A DNA stretch of 64,000 nt from Bradyrhizobium sp. 4 (GCF_023100905.1 NZ_CP064686.1:5084001-5148000); one strand, 5' to 3'. Counted from the stretch's first letter, positions 16,624 to 25,797 are shown. Numbers and translations are program-made. Notes: a model not told the origin generated them from the letters alone.

Positions 16624-17691
16624 ATGCTCTACACCCCTCCCCCGATCGATCCCAAAGCGCCGCCAGTGCGCATCAATCTGCTCTCTGACACGCAGACAAA
16701 GCCGACACCCGCAATGCGCGAGGCGATGGCGCGGGCGGAGGTCGGCGACGAGCAGGTCGGCGACGATCCGACCGTGAATGCGCTGTGCGAGCGCGTCGCC
16801 GAGCTGCTCGGCAAGGAAGCCGCCGTGTACATGCCGTCAGGCACGATGTGCAACGTCACCGCAACGCTGGTGCATTGCCGCCCCGGCGACGAGATCCTCG
16901 CCCATGAGAGCGCCCATATCATCGCGCGCGAAGGCGGCGCGCATGCCGCGATCGGCGGCTTCCAGGTCACGCAGTTGAAGGGACCCGACGGCCAGTTCAC
17001 GCCGGAGACCTTTCGCAGAGCGCTGCATCCGCGCACGCGCTACCAACCGCCACAGACGGTGGTCAGCGTCGAGCAGACCGCCAATATCGGCGGCGGTACG
17101 GTCTGGAAGAAGGCCGCGCTCGACGAGATCGTCGCGATCGCGAAACAACATGGTCTCGTCACCCACATGGACGGCGCGCGCCTGCTCAACGCCACTGTCG
17201 CGAGCGGCATCTCCCCGCGCGACATGACCGCGGGCTGGGATTCGGCCTGGATCGACTTCTCGAAGGGCTTGGGCGCGCCGATCGGCGGCGTGCTGGCGGG
17301 CTCGCGCGCCTTCATCAATGCGGTCTGGCAGTGGAAGCAGCGGCTCGGCGGCTCAATGCGACAGGCCGGAATCTGCGCGGCGGCTTGCATCTACGCGCTC
17401 GACCATCATGTCGAGCGGCTCGCCGACGATCACGCCAATGCGCGCGCGCTCGCCCGCGGACTGTCGCAGATCGCAGGCGTCGAGGTGCAGGAGCCCGAAA
17501 CCAACCTGGTGTTCTTCAAGCCCGATGGTGCCGGCATTCCCGGCGACAAGATGGTCGCGGCGCTGCGCCAGCGCGGCGTGACGCTTGCGATGATGGATGG
17601 CCGCATCCGTGCCTGCACCCATCTCGACGTCAATGCGAGCCAGATCGAAGAGACGATCGGATATATCCGCGAGATCGTGCGCGGAGCGTAA
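16624..17691 (+). CDS. ltaE: Low-specificity L-threonine aldolase
   Basis: PLP enzyme that splits threonine or allo-threonine into glycine and acetaldehyde. About 355 aa. Motifs: INLLSDTQTKPTPAMREAM at the N-terminus, MPSGTMCN (phosphate contact), HMDGARLLNA (PLP Asp) and IDFSKGLGAPIGG, whose Lys is the Schiff-base residue. ATG 16612 is an alternative start four codons earlier. The stop codon directly abuts the stop of the convergent beta-lactamase-fold gene, with no base between. Confidence 0.92.
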   Translation: MLYTPPPIDPKAPPVRINLLSDTQTKPTPAMREAMARAEVGDEQVGDDPTVNALCERVAELLGKEAAVYMPSGTMCNVTATLVHCRPGDEILAHESAHIIAREGGAHAAIGGFQVTQLKGPDGQFTPETFRRALHPRTRYQPPQTVVSVEQTANIGGGTVWKKAALDEIVAIAKQHGLVTHMDGARLLNATVASGISPRDMTAGWDSAWIDFSKGLGAPIGGVLAGSRAFINAVWQWKQRLGGSMRQAGICAAACIYALDHHVERLADDHANARALARGLSQIAGVEVQEPETNLVFFKPDGAGIPGDKMVAALRQRGVTLAMMDGRIRACTHLDVNASQIEETIGYIREIVRGA

Positions 17692-18954
17692 TCACCGCCC
17701 CATCGCCTGGTAGATCAACGTCTTCAGCGCCAGCTGAATCCGGCCGCGCTGCGTCGGAGTCTGCACCATGAAGATCCCGAACAGATGGTCCTCGGGATCG
17801 ATGAAGAAGAACGTGCCGCCGACGCCGTCCCAGCGATATTCGCCGAGCGGCCACGCCGTTCCGGGGGGCACCGAGGTGCGCACGGCGAAGCCGAGACCGA
17901 AGCCGGAAGATCCGCCCGGATAATAGTTCTGGTCGCGCGCGATCTTCGTCTCCGGCCCGATATGATCCGAGGCCATCAGCGCGATGGTCTCCGGTTTGAG
18001 ATAGCGCCGGCCGTCATAAGTGCCGCCGTTGAGCAGCATCTGGGCGAAACGGGCGTAGTCGCCGACCGTTCCGACCATACCGCCGCCGCCCGATTCCCAT
18101 GTCGCGGGCTGCCTGATGTCGCGGACCTGCGTCGTCGGATTGATATTGCGATCCCCCGGCATCGGCTCGGCGATGCGCGGGAATTTGGCGGGATCGGCGA
18201 CGAAGAAGGCCGTCTCGGTCATGCCGAGCGGATCAAGCAGCCGCTCCTTCTCGAACTGCAGCAGCGTCTTTCCCGCGATGATTTCGATGACGCGGCCGAG
18301 CACGTCGGTGGAATAGCCATAGTCCCACACCGTGCCGGGCTGCTCGACCAGCGGCAGCGTGGCGATCTTGGCGGCGAATTCGGCGTTGGTCAGATTGCTG
18401 TTGAAGAGATTGGCGTCCGCGTAGAGCTCGCGCACCATACCGCCGCCGTAATAGCCGTAAGGCAGCCCGGAGGTGTGGCGCAGCAGATCCTTGACCGTGA
18501 TGGGTCGCTCCAGCGGCTCCAGCGCCAGGGCGACTTTGCCGTCCTCGGCCTTCTTTTCGATGCCGACCTTCATGCCGGCGAAGGCGGGAATGTATTTCGA
18601 GACGGGATCGTCGAGCGACAGCTTGCCCTCCTCAACCAGCATCATCGCCATGACTGAGGTGACCGGCTTCGACATCGAGTAGAGGCGGAAGATCGTGTCC
18701 GCGCTCATCGATAACTCGGTCGCGACGTCGCGGACGCCGAAATCCTGGTAATACACCGGCTTGCCGTGCTGCTGAAGCAGCAGGATGGCGCCGGGAATCT
18801 TGCCGGTGGCGACCTCGTTGCGGATGTAATCGGAAACCTTCGCCAGCCCCGCAGGCGAGAGCGTGCGGGCCGCAGGTCTCTCCGAGCCTGCCTTCGTAAC
18901 GATGCCGCCGGCGAGAAGGACGAGCGCCGCGATCAATGCGCGGCGCCCGAACAT
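17692..18954 (-). CDS. Secreted serine beta-lactamase-fold hydrolase, copy 2
   Basis: Class C beta-lactamase / esterase fold, 420 aa. N-terminal signal FGRRALIAALVLLAGGIV. The catalytic SxxK is SMSK in RLYSMSKPVTS; the YxS/N position is in WDYGYSTDVLG. It starts one base after the stop of its upstream paralogue, with GGAGA placed 5-6 bases before the ATG, so the two are translationally coupled. Likely an esterase or a D-amino-peptide hydrolase; the substrate is unknown. Confidence 0.87.
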   Translation of the reverse strand: MFGRRALIAALVLLAGGIVTKAGSERPAARTLSPAGLAKVSDYIRNEVATGKIPGAILLLQQHGKPVYYQDFGVRDVATELSMSADTIFRLYSMSKPVTSVMAMMLVEEGKLSLDDPVSKYIPAFAGMKVGIEKKAEDGKVALALEPLERPITVKDLLRHTSGLPYGYYGGGMVRELYADANLFNSNLTNAEFAAKIATLPLVEQPGTVWDYGYSTDVLGRVIEIIAGKTLLQFEKERLLDPLGMTETAFFVADPAKFPRIAEPMPGDRNINPTTQVRDIRQPATWESGGGGMVGTVGDYARFAQMLLNGGTYDGRRYLKPETIALMASDHIGPETKIARDQNYYPGGSSGFGLGFAVRTSVPPGTAWPLGEYRWDGVGGTFFFIDPEDHLFGIFMVQTPTQRGRIQLALKTLIYQAMGR

Positions 18955-18955
18955 G

Positions 18956-20242
18956 TCAGTTCTCCATCGCTTCATAAACCAGCTGCTTCAATGTTCGCTG
19001 CACGCGCTGGCGCTCGGTCGGGGTCTGCTCCAGCAGCACGAAGAACATGTCCTGCTTGGGATCGATCACGAAATAACAGCCGGAGGCGCCGTCCCATTTT
19101 AGTTCGCCGAGATCGCCGGGCGGCGGCGGTTTTGCGTTGCCGGGGTCGGTGCGCACCGCAAGTCCAAGACCGAAGCCGAAACCATCGCCGGGGAAATAGA
19201 AATAATCGCGATCGACGCCCGACTTGGGGCCGATCTGGTCGGTCACCATCAGCTTGAACGTCTCGGGCTTGAGAATCGTCTTGCCGTTGAGACTGCCGCC
19301 CTTGAGCAGCATCTGCGTAAAGCGCTCATAATCGGCCATGGTCGTCACCATACCGCCGCTGGCGAACTGGATCTTCTTGATCACCGTCGGATCGTTGATC
19401 CGCCCGACCCGGAAATCGCTGTCGTTCGGCACCGGCTGCGCCAGCAGCTTCTGCTTCTCGGGATCGGTGACGAAGAAGCCGGTATCGACCATGCCGAGCG
19501 GGTCGAGCAGCTTCTCCCGCTCGATCTCGATGAGCGGCTTGCCGGCCGCGACTTCCATGACCCGCGCCAGGATGTCGGTGGAATGGCCGTATTGCCACAG
19601 CGCGCCCGGCTGGTTGTGCAGCGGAAGTTTTGCGATTCGCTCGGCGAACTCCGCGAGGTCGAAATCGCCGGCATAGATGTTGGCATCGCGATAGGCCTTG
19701 CGGACCAGGCTGTCGCCATAGAAGCCGTAGGTGACGCCCGAAGTGTGCGTCATCAAATCGTGCACCGTCATCGGCCGGCTCGGCGGCACGAGATCGAGCG
19801 ACTTGGTGCCGTCCTCGGCCTTCTTCTCGACGCCGACTTTCATGTTGGCGAAGGACGGAATGTATTTCGAGACGGGATCGTCGAGCTTGATCGTACCTTC
19901 CTCGATCAACTTCACTGCGACGACGGAAGTGATCGCCTTGCTCATCGAGAACAGGCGGAAGATCGTCTTGTCCGTGATCGGCGCCTTGCTGACCGCGTCC
20001 TGCACGCCGAAGACTTCGTGGTAGACCGGTTTGCCATGTTGCTTGATGAGGACGTTTGCCCCTGCGATCTTGCCGGTCGCGACCTCGTTCTTGAAGAACT
20101 CGGTGATCCTTGCGAGCTTGTCCGGATTGAAATGCGCGCCGGCCGGAATCTCGTAGGTGCCCTCCGCCCGCGCGAGCGACATCGTACCCAACGACACAAG
20201 CGCGGCGCAGACCAGCGCGCGCAGTCCAGACTGTAAAATCAT
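18956..20242 (-). CDS. Secreted serine beta-lactamase-fold hydrolase, copy 1
   Basis: 428-aa paralogue of the next gene downstream. The signal peptide MILQSGLRALVCAALVSLGTM ends near ARA-E. SMSK in RLFSMSKAITS is the nucleophile motif; the second motif is WQYGHSTDILA. A GGAGGGG ribosome site precedes the chosen ATG; 60 further open codons upstream are not protein-like. It is the first gene of a coupled pair. The conserved segments VSKYIPSFANMKVGVEKKAE and VSKYIPAFAGMKVGIEKKAE show recent duplication. Confidence 0.87.
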   Translation of the reverse strand: MILQSGLRALVCAALVSLGTMSLARAEGTYEIPAGAHFNPDKLARITEFFKNEVATGKIAGANVLIKQHGKPVYHEVFGVQDAVSKAPITDKTIFRLFSMSKAITSVVAVKLIEEGTIKLDDPVSKYIPSFANMKVGVEKKAEDGTKSLDLVPPSRPMTVHDLMTHTSGVTYGFYGDSLVRKAYRDANIYAGDFDLAEFAERIAKLPLHNQPGALWQYGHSTDILARVMEVAAGKPLIEIEREKLLDPLGMVDTGFFVTDPEKQKLLAQPVPNDSDFRVGRINDPTVIKKIQFASGGMVTTMADYERFTQMLLKGGSLNGKTILKPETFKLMVTDQIGPKSGVDRDYFYFPGDGFGFGLGLAVRTDPGNAKPPPPGDLGELKWDGASGCYFVIDPKQDMFFVLLEQTPTERQRVQRTLKQLVYEAMEN

Positions 20243-20288
20243 ATCCCCTCCCCGGAACATGGCCCGGCGGAGTGTACCGACCGCGTCA

Positions 20289-20840
20289 TCAGGCACAAGG
20301 GCCGCCGTACCGCGCCAAAACGTCCGCGTGCAGAGTCGAGCTCTTTTCCGAGAAACAACAAAATATGACGTCGACGACCAGCGGCGCGGCGGGAAGGGCT
20401 TCAATTGTCGCATGGACCGCAATCTTCGCCGCCTGGTCGGCCGGAAAGCCGTAAACCCCGGTCGAAATCGCGGAGAACGCCACGGAGGTCAGCCGATTGG
20501 CCCCGCAGAGCTCAAGCGTACGGCGATAGCATGAGCCCAGCGCCGGCGCCTCACCGCGAGTGCCGCCGTGCCAGACCGGGCCGACCGCATGGATCACATG
20601 GGGTGCAGGAAGAAGGTAACCCTTCGTGATCTTGGCATCGCCGGTCGGGCATCCTCCGAGCTTCCGACACTCGGCCAGAAGCTCGGGCCCGGCCGCCCGA
20701 TGGATCGCACCATCGACGCCGCCCCCACCCAGCAGCGACGTGTCGGCCGCGTTGACGATGGCGTCAGCGCTCAGCGTGGTGATGTCAGCGACGATGACCT
20801 TGAGCTCCGCGCCGCCGATCCGGCGCGTTAGCTGGGTCAC
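20289..20840 (-). CDS. Macrodomain protein, probable ADP-ribosyl deacetylase
   Basis: MacroD-type domain, 183 aa, which binds ADP-ribose and typically removes acetyl or ADP-ribose from ADP-ribosylated molecules. Motifs: IVNAADTSLLGGGGVDGAIHRAAG (catalytic Asn/Asp loop and glycine-rich loop) and FSAISTGVYGFP. The start is GTG, only three bases after the grxD stop, so it is the second gene of a grxD-macrodomain operon. Its own ribosome site is poor, which suggests translational coupling. Confidence 0.88.
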   Translation of the reverse strand: MTQLTRRIGGAELKVIVADITTLSADAIVNAADTSLLGGGGVDGAIHRAAGPELLAECRKLGGCPTGDAKITKGYLLPAPHVIHAVGPVWHGGTRGEAPALGSCYRRTLELCGANRLTSVAFSAISTGVYGFPADQAAKIAVHATIEALPAAPLVVDVIFCCFSEKSSTLHADVLARYGGPCA

Positions 20841-20843
20841 CTA

Positions 20844-21170
20844 TCAGGCCGCGACAGCGACGCCCTTTTCGGAGAAGAGCTGCTGCAATTCACCGGCCTG
20901 GAACATCTCGCGGACAATGTCGCAGCCGCCGACGAACTCGCCCTTCACATAGAGCTGCGGGATGGTCGGCCAGTTCGAAAAGTCCTTGATGCCGTTGCGC
21001 AGTTCGGCGGATTCGAGAACGTTGAGGCCCTTATAGCCGACGCCGATGTGGTCGAGAATCTGGACGACCTGGCCGGAGAAGCCGCACTGCGGAAATTGCG
21101 GTGTGCCCTTCATGAACAGAACCACGTCGTTCGACTTCACTTCGTTGGCGATGAATTCCTCGATGCTCAT
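20844..21170 (-). CDS. grxD: Monothiol glutaredoxin Grx4 type
   Basis: CGFS-type monothiol glutaredoxin, 108 aa, which carries a [2Fe-2S] cluster with BolA proteins and glutathione. Active site PQCGFSGQ; the GSH-binding segments WPTIPQLYVKGEFVGGCDI are kept. AAGGA lies upstream of the ATG. Its usual partner bolA is in the window on the same strand, but 3.8 kb upstream with other genes between. Followed in the same transcript by the macrodomain gene. Confidence 0.95.
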   Translation of the reverse strand: MSIEEFIANEVKSNDVVLFMKGTPQFPQCGFSGQVVQILDHIGVGYKGLNVLESAELRNGIKDFSNWPTIPQLYVKGEFVGGCDIVREMFQAGELQQLFSEKGVAVAA

Positions 21171-21290
21171 ATCCGTGTCCTTCTGGGGCGGAGCCCACTC
21201 CAATTGCTTCGGGCTGGCTCAGCCGATCTAACCCGATCCCTGCCTATATATGTAGCCCAAACCGTTGTGCATCCAAAGTAAAATGGCGGC

Positions 21291-21314
21291 GAGCGGTCCC
21301 TGGGCGGACCGCTC
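21291..21314. other. Inverted repeat in the grxD-egtB intergenic region
   Basis: Perfect 9-base arms GAGCGGTCC / GGACCGCTC with a 6-base loop, in the 292-base gap between the divergent grxD and egtB starts. No T-run follows. It may be an operator or a leader hairpin; I cannot say which. Confidence 0.5.
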
Positions 21315-21462
21315 TCGGCAGCAGCGGCCCATTGCATGATGGCACGAATATCATAGCCGAGGAGGACTTTCATACCGTCACGGAGCCCCTATCTAGGACG
21401 AACCCGGCGTTTTGGAACCCGACAACGCCAACAACGTTCTCTTGTCCTGTCTGGAGAAAAAC

Positions 21463-22704
21463 GTGACGAAACCAGCCTCCGTTACGGCCCCCGCCCCGTC
21501 ACCGTCGGCCGATTTGGGCGGCCTTGCCCAGAGGCTGGAAGACGCGTTTCTCAACGTCCGCGACGAGACCGAGCGCCGGGCCGCACCGCTGTCGCCGGAG
21601 GATCAGCAGATCCAGTCCATGCCGGACGCGAGCCCGACGAAATGGCACCGGGCGCACACCACCTGGTTCTGGGAGCAATTCGTGCTCGGCGAGCACTGTG
21701 CGGGCTACCGGCCCTTTCACCCTGACTTCGCCTTCCTGTTCAATTCCTATTACGTCAGCGCCGGCCCACGCCATTCCCGCAATCACCGCGGCGATATCAC
21801 CCGTCCGAGCGCCGATCAGGTCGGCGCCTATCGAAAACATGTCGACGCTGCCGTCGTGACATTCTTCCGCGACGCCGGCGAGGACAAGCTGCGCGAGATC
21901 GCGCCGCTGGTCGAGGTCGGCCTCAACCACGAGCAGCAGCATCAGGAATTGATGTTCACCGACATCCTGCACGCCTTCGCGCAGAACCCGATCCCGCCGG
22001 CCTATGATCCGGACTGGCGCTTCCCGGCCGCAACGCCGGCCAGCGAGGATTGGCTGACGCTGAACGAAGGCATCCACACCGTCGGTCATGTCGACGAGAG
22101 TTTTCATTTCGACAACGAGAAGCCGGCGCATCGCGCCCTCGTCGGCCCGGTCAAGCTCGCACGCAATCTCGTCACCAATGGCGAATGGCTCGCCTTCATG
22201 CGCGACGGTGGCTACCGGACCGCAACGCTGTGGCTGATGGACGGTTTTGCGGCCGTGAACAACGAGGGCTGGGACGCCCCCGGCCATTGGCGCGAGATCG
22301 ACGGCCAGTGGCACGTCATGACGCTGGCCGCCCTCAAGCCGGTCGATCCCGACGCGCCCGTCTGCCACGTCAGCTATTACGAGGCTGACGCCTTTGCGCG
22401 CTGGGCCGGAAAACATCTGCCCACCGAGATGGAATGGGAGGTCGCGGCCCGCGCGGGCCAGCTCAACGATGCGTTCGGCATCGTCTGGCAGTGGACGCGA
22501 TCGTCCTACTCGCCGTACCCCGGCTATCGCGCCATCGAAGGCGCGCTCGGCGAATACAACGGCAAGTTCATGGTCAACCAGCTGGTGCTGCGCGGCTCTT
22601 CGCTTGCAACCCCGGAGGGGCACAGCCGTATCACCTATCGTAACTTCTTTTATCCGCACCACCGCTGGCAATTCACGGGACTGCGGCTCGCCGACTACGA
22701 GTAA
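21463..22704 (+). CDS. egtB: Ergothioneine synthase, iron-dependent sulfoxide synthase
   Basis: EgtB joins trimethylhistidine (hercynine) to a sulfur donor using O2 and Fe(II). 413 aa. An N-terminal DinB-like domain has iron ligands in KWHRAHTTWFWEQF and NHEQQHQELM (HxxxH); a C-terminal formylglycine-enzyme-like domain ends NFFYPHHRWQFTGLRLA. The start is GTG with GGAGA seven bases upstream; a TTG 17 codons earlier is less likely. It is followed 52 bases later by egtD, so the two form an egtBD operon. Confidence 0.93.
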   Translation: MTKPASVTAPAPSPSADLGGLAQRLEDAFLNVRDETERRAAPLSPEDQQIQSMPDASPTKWHRAHTTWFWEQFVLGEHCAGYRPFHPDFAFLFNSYYVSAGPRHSRNHRGDITRPSADQVGAYRKHVDAAVVTFFRDAGEDKLREIAPLVEVGLNHEQQHQELMFTDILHAFAQNPIPPAYDPDWRFPAATPASEDWLTLNEGIHTVGHVDESFHFDNEKPAHRALVGPVKLARNLVTNGEWLAFMRDGGYRTATLWLMDGFAAVNNEGWDAPGHWREIDGQWHVMTLAALKPVDPDAPVCHVSYYEADAFARWAGKHLPTEMEWEVAARAGQLNDAFGIVWQWTRSSYSPYPGYRAIEGALGEYNGKFMVNQLVLRGSSLATPEGHSRITYRNFFYPHHRWQFTGLRLADYE

Positions 22705-22756
22705 AATTCTCATCCGACGACAAATGCGCGCCGGACAGCGCGTTCAGGAGAGTATC

Positions 22757-23728
22757 ATGAATGTGCACGCCAGCGCTTTGGCCGAAGCCCATCTTCCCGA
22801 CGAACAAACCACCGCTTTTGCCCGCGAGGCCATCGAGGACCTCTCGCAGCAGCCCAAAAAGCTGTCGCCGAAATATTTCTACGATGCGGCCGGATCGGAA
22901 TTGTTCGAAGCGATCACACGGCTGCCGGAATATTACCCGACGCGCACGGAGCTGGCGATCCTGAAGGAGCGTGGCAGCGAGATCGCAAAGATCATTCCGG
23001 AGCACGCGGCGCTGGTCGAATTCGGCGCGGGCGCGACCACAAAGGTTCGCCTGCTGCTCAACCATTGCAAGTTCGCGGCCTATGTGCCCGTCGACATCTC
23101 GGGCGACTTCCTGACGGCGCAGGCGAACGGCCTGAAGCGGGATTTTCCGTCACTCGGCATCTACCCGGTGGCGGCCGACTTCACCACACCGTTCGAGCTG
23201 CCCAAGGCGGTGGCGACCATGCCCAAGGTCGGGTTCTTCCCGGGCTCGACCATCGGCAATTTCGAGCCGCATGAAGCGCAGGCCTTCCTGAAGAGCGCAC
23301 GCGCTATCCTGGGCCGCGGCGCGCAGATGATCATCGGCGCCGATCTCGAGAAGGAGGAGCGCCTGCTCCACGACGCCTATAACGATGCCGCCGGCGTCAC
23401 CGCGCGTTTCAACCTCAATGTGCTGGTACGGATCAATCGCGAACTCGGCGGCAATTTCGACCTCTCCGCCTTCACCCATCGCGCGATCTACAATCGCGAG
23501 CGGCACCGCATCGAGATGCACCTGATCAGCAAGAAGAGCCAGACCGTGCGCCTGCTCGGCACCAGCTTTTCGTTCCGCGCGGGCGAGAGCATCCACACCG
23601 AGAACAGCTACAAATACAGCATCGAGCGCTTCGCCGCGCTGGCGCAGGGCGCAGGGTGGCGGGTGCGCGAGAGCTGGACGGATGCCGCGAAGATGTTCTC
23701 GGTGCATGCGCTGGAGGCGGCAGAGTAA
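22757..23728 (+). CDS. egtD: L-histidine N-alpha-methyltransferase
   Basis: SAM-dependent trimethylation of histidine to hercynine, the first step of ergothioneine synthesis. 323 aa, the usual length. Motifs: KLSPKYFYDAAGSELFEAIT near the N-terminus, LVEFGAGATTK (SAM-binding Gly loop), FFPGSTIGNF and GADLEKEERLLHDAYND. CAGGAGAG lies upstream of the ATG. EgtA, EgtC and EgtE are not in the window. Confidence 0.95.
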   Translation: MNVHASALAEAHLPDEQTTAFAREAIEDLSQQPKKLSPKYFYDAAGSELFEAITRLPEYYPTRTELAILKERGSEIAKIIPEHAALVEFGAGATTKVRLLLNHCKFAAYVPVDISGDFLTAQANGLKRDFPSLGIYPVAADFTTPFELPKAVATMPKVGFFPGSTIGNFEPHEAQAFLKSARAILGRGAQMIIGADLEKEERLLHDAYNDAAGVTARFNLNVLVRINRELGGNFDLSAFTHRAIYNRERHRIEMHLISKKSQTVRLLGTSFSFRAGESIHTENSYKYSIERFAALAQGAGWRVRESWTDAAKMFSVHALEAAE

Positions 23729-23753
23729 GCGCTCCGGCGCCAATGGCGCCGGC

Positions 23754-24953
23754 TCAATGCTCCTCGGCTTGTTCCGGCGTCGATCCCAGCGAGACCGACT
23801 CCCACACCGCGACGACGATCATGATCACCGTCGCGGCGACCGACAGCCATAGTGGGGACAGTTCGGCGGCGAACCACGACAGCGCCAGAAGCAGAATGAT
23901 TCCGATGCCGTGCGAGAGCTGGAGGAAGCCGCGGATCGCATGCTTGAACAGGATGGTGCCGACCAGGAACAGCAAGGGACCGCCGATCGTGCTCACGATG
24001 ATCCTGATATCGGAATGCCCGACCGGATGCTTCAGCACCAGCTCGTCGGAGACCGCGGTCAGGATGATGCCGGCGACGATCGGCATGTGCAGATAGGTGT
24101 AGGCGAGCCGCGCCAAACGGCCGGATTCGGCGGATTTCGAGATGCGCTCGGCGCCGGCCTCGGCGCCCTTGTGGAAATAGACCCACCACATCGCGATGCT
24201 GCCGACCAGCGCGGAGACGAAGGCCAAAATGTTGTCCGCGGTCCAGTCCAGTTCGGCAAAGGTGGCGCCGTTGACGACGACGGCCTCGCCAAGCGCGATG
24301 ATGACGAAGAGCGAGCAGCGCTCGGCCATGTGGCCGCCTTCGACCGCCCAGGCCTCGACCGACGAGAAGCCCAGCTTGGGGACCCAGAAGCGCACTGCCG
24401 GCGAGATGTATTCGATCGTCAGCGCCACGATCCAGAACCATAGCCGCACCTCGTCATGGGCGAGGCCGCCGAGGATCCAGAAGATCGCGGAAACCGAGAG
24501 CCATGTCAGGATGCGGATCGCATTGTGCCGGACCGCCGTTCGGTGGCGCGGAGTCGCAAACATCCAGAAGGCGGTGCGCCCGACCTGCATCGTTGCGTAG
24601 GCGATCGCAAACCACAGGCCCCGCCCCTCGAACGCGGTCGGAATCGTCGTGGACAGCACGAGGCCACCCAGCATCATCAGGAAGATCAGGATGCGGACCG
24701 GCGTCAGTTCGGGATCGAGCCAGTTGGTGACCCAGGCGGTGTAGACCCACACCCACCATACCGCGAGAAACAGCACCGCGACGTGCACCGCACCGAGCGG
24801 CGTGAAATGGTGCAGCAGTGTGTGCGAGACCTGCGTGATCGCGAAAACGAAGACCAGGTCGAAGAACAGCTCGGCATTGGTGACGCGGCTGTGCTGGTTC
24901 GGCAGGATGACGCGAAACATCGCGCCGCGAGGATTGTCCGCAGCCATCGTCAT
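23754..24953 (-). CDS. ltrA: LtrA family membrane protein
   Basis: Polytopic membrane protein of the low-temperature-requirement A family, 399 aa, with about ten hydrophobic helices. The N-terminal signature VTNAELFFDLVFVFAITQVSH and the later GHMAERCSLFVIIALGE are typical. The biochemical role of the family is not established. The second ATG, two codons in, may be the real start, since GGGGGC is better spaced from it. The gene is convergent with egtD. Confidence 0.85.
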   Translation of the reverse strand: MTMAADNPRGAMFRVILPNQHSRVTNAELFFDLVFVFAITQVSHTLLHHFTPLGAVHVAVLFLAVWWVWVYTAWVTNWLDPELTPVRILIFLMMLGGLVLSTTIPTAFEGRGLWFAIAYATMQVGRTAFWMFATPRHRTAVRHNAIRILTWLSVSAIFWILGGLAHDEVRLWFWIVALTIEYISPAVRFWVPKLGFSSVEAWAVEGGHMAERCSLFVIIALGEAVVVNGATFAELDWTADNILAFVSALVGSIAMWWVYFHKGAEAGAERISKSAESGRLARLAYTYLHMPIVAGIILTAVSDELVLKHPVGHSDIRIIVSTIGGPLLFLVGTILFKHAIRGFLQLSHGIGIILLLALSWFAAELSPLWLSVAATVIMIVVAVWESVSLGSTPEQAEEH

Positions 24954-24971
24954 GCCCCCGTCACGATCGGA

Positions 24972-25208
24972 TCAGGCGCCCGGCACCCCGGTTTGCAGCG
25001 CCAGCGCATGCAGCACGCCGCCCATCTGGCCGCGCAGGGACTGATAGACGATCTGGTGCTGCTGGACGCGGGACTTGCCGCGGAAGGTCTCCGAGATCAC
25101 GGTCGCGGCATAGTGATCGCCGTCCCCGGCGAGGTCACGGATGGTCACCTCGGCATCGGGGATCGCCGCCTTGATCATCGCCTCGATATCGTGGGCGTCC
25201 ATTGGCAT
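24972..25208 (-). CDS. bolA: BolA family protein
   Basis: 78 aa, small BolA/IbaG-type protein with the helix-turn FRGKSRVQQHQIVYQSL and a conserved His region. It is expected to pair with the CGFS glutaredoxin GrxD in Fe-S cluster handling. AGGAG lies about 11 bases before the ATG. It lies 18 bases upstream of ltrA on the same strand. In many alphaproteobacteria it sits between purL and grxD, and here that order is kept although the genes are spread out. Confidence 0.92.
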   Translation of the reverse strand: MPMDAHDIEAMIKAAIPDAEVTIRDLAGDGDHYAATVISETFRGKSRVQQHQIVYQSLRGQMGGVLHALALQTGVPGA

Positions 25209-25419
25209 TCGGGTCGTGCTCCTGTCTCGGCTGCAATCAGCCTTGTCGTCGAATCGCTGCCGGGGTCCGGATCTGCAAAGCCAAACTTGCCGGCGGGGCC
25301 AAACTTAGCGTGAACGGCCTTCTACGTCACGCCTTCCGGCACTATATCGGTGATCCGATCTGGATAAAGCCACGACAAAGTGCCGCGCGCGGCAGAGTGA
25401 TCGAAAAAGGCGTGAAATC

Positions 25420-25779
25420 ATGAAACTTCCAGGGCCCGACCACCCCATCACCATCACCCCAAATCCCCGGCGCGTCCGGGTCACGGCCGGCGATATCGTG
25501 ATCGCCGAGACCACCAAGGCGCTGACGCTGAAAGAGGCGAAATATCCGGCGGTGCAATATGTGCCGCGACAGGACGCCAACATGGCGCTGCTGGAGCGCA
25601 CCGACCGCGTCACCCACTGCCCCTACAAGGGAGATGCGAGCTACTACAGCGTCAAGGCCGACGGCAAGACGCTGGACAACGCGATCTGGACTTATGAGGC
25701 GCCCTTCCCCGCGATGACCGAGATTTCCGGTCATCTCGCCTTCTACCCGGACAAGGTGAAGATCGAGGAAGTGGGGTAA
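25420..25779 (+). CDS. DUF427 domain protein
   Basis: 119 aa, beta-rich DUF427 family. Typical stretches are GDIVIAETTKALTLKEAKYP, VTHCPYKGDASYYSV and FPAMTEISGHLAFYPDKV. The function of the family is unknown. It is a single gene with AAAGG upstream, followed by a palindromic repeat region. Confidence 0.88.
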   Translation: MKLPGPDHPITITPNPRRVRVTAGDIVIAETTKALTLKEAKYPAVQYVPRQDANMALLERTDRVTHCPYKGDASYYSVKADGKTLDNAIWTYEAPFPAMTEISGHLAFYPDKVKIEEVG

Positions 25780-25797
25780 GCCCACATAGGGCCCGCC

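Noticed and set aside
20243..20422. Upstream extension of the first beta-lactamase-fold gene
   Set aside because: It would bury the signal peptide; a strong ribosome site lies at the internal ATG.
21167..21373. Small minus-strand frame upstream of grxD
   Set aside because: It overlaps grxD, contains the intergenic hairpin and has no protein-like character after the first 20 residues.
24456..25313. Plus-strand frame over ltrA and bolA
   Set aside because: Antisense shadow of two recognised genes.
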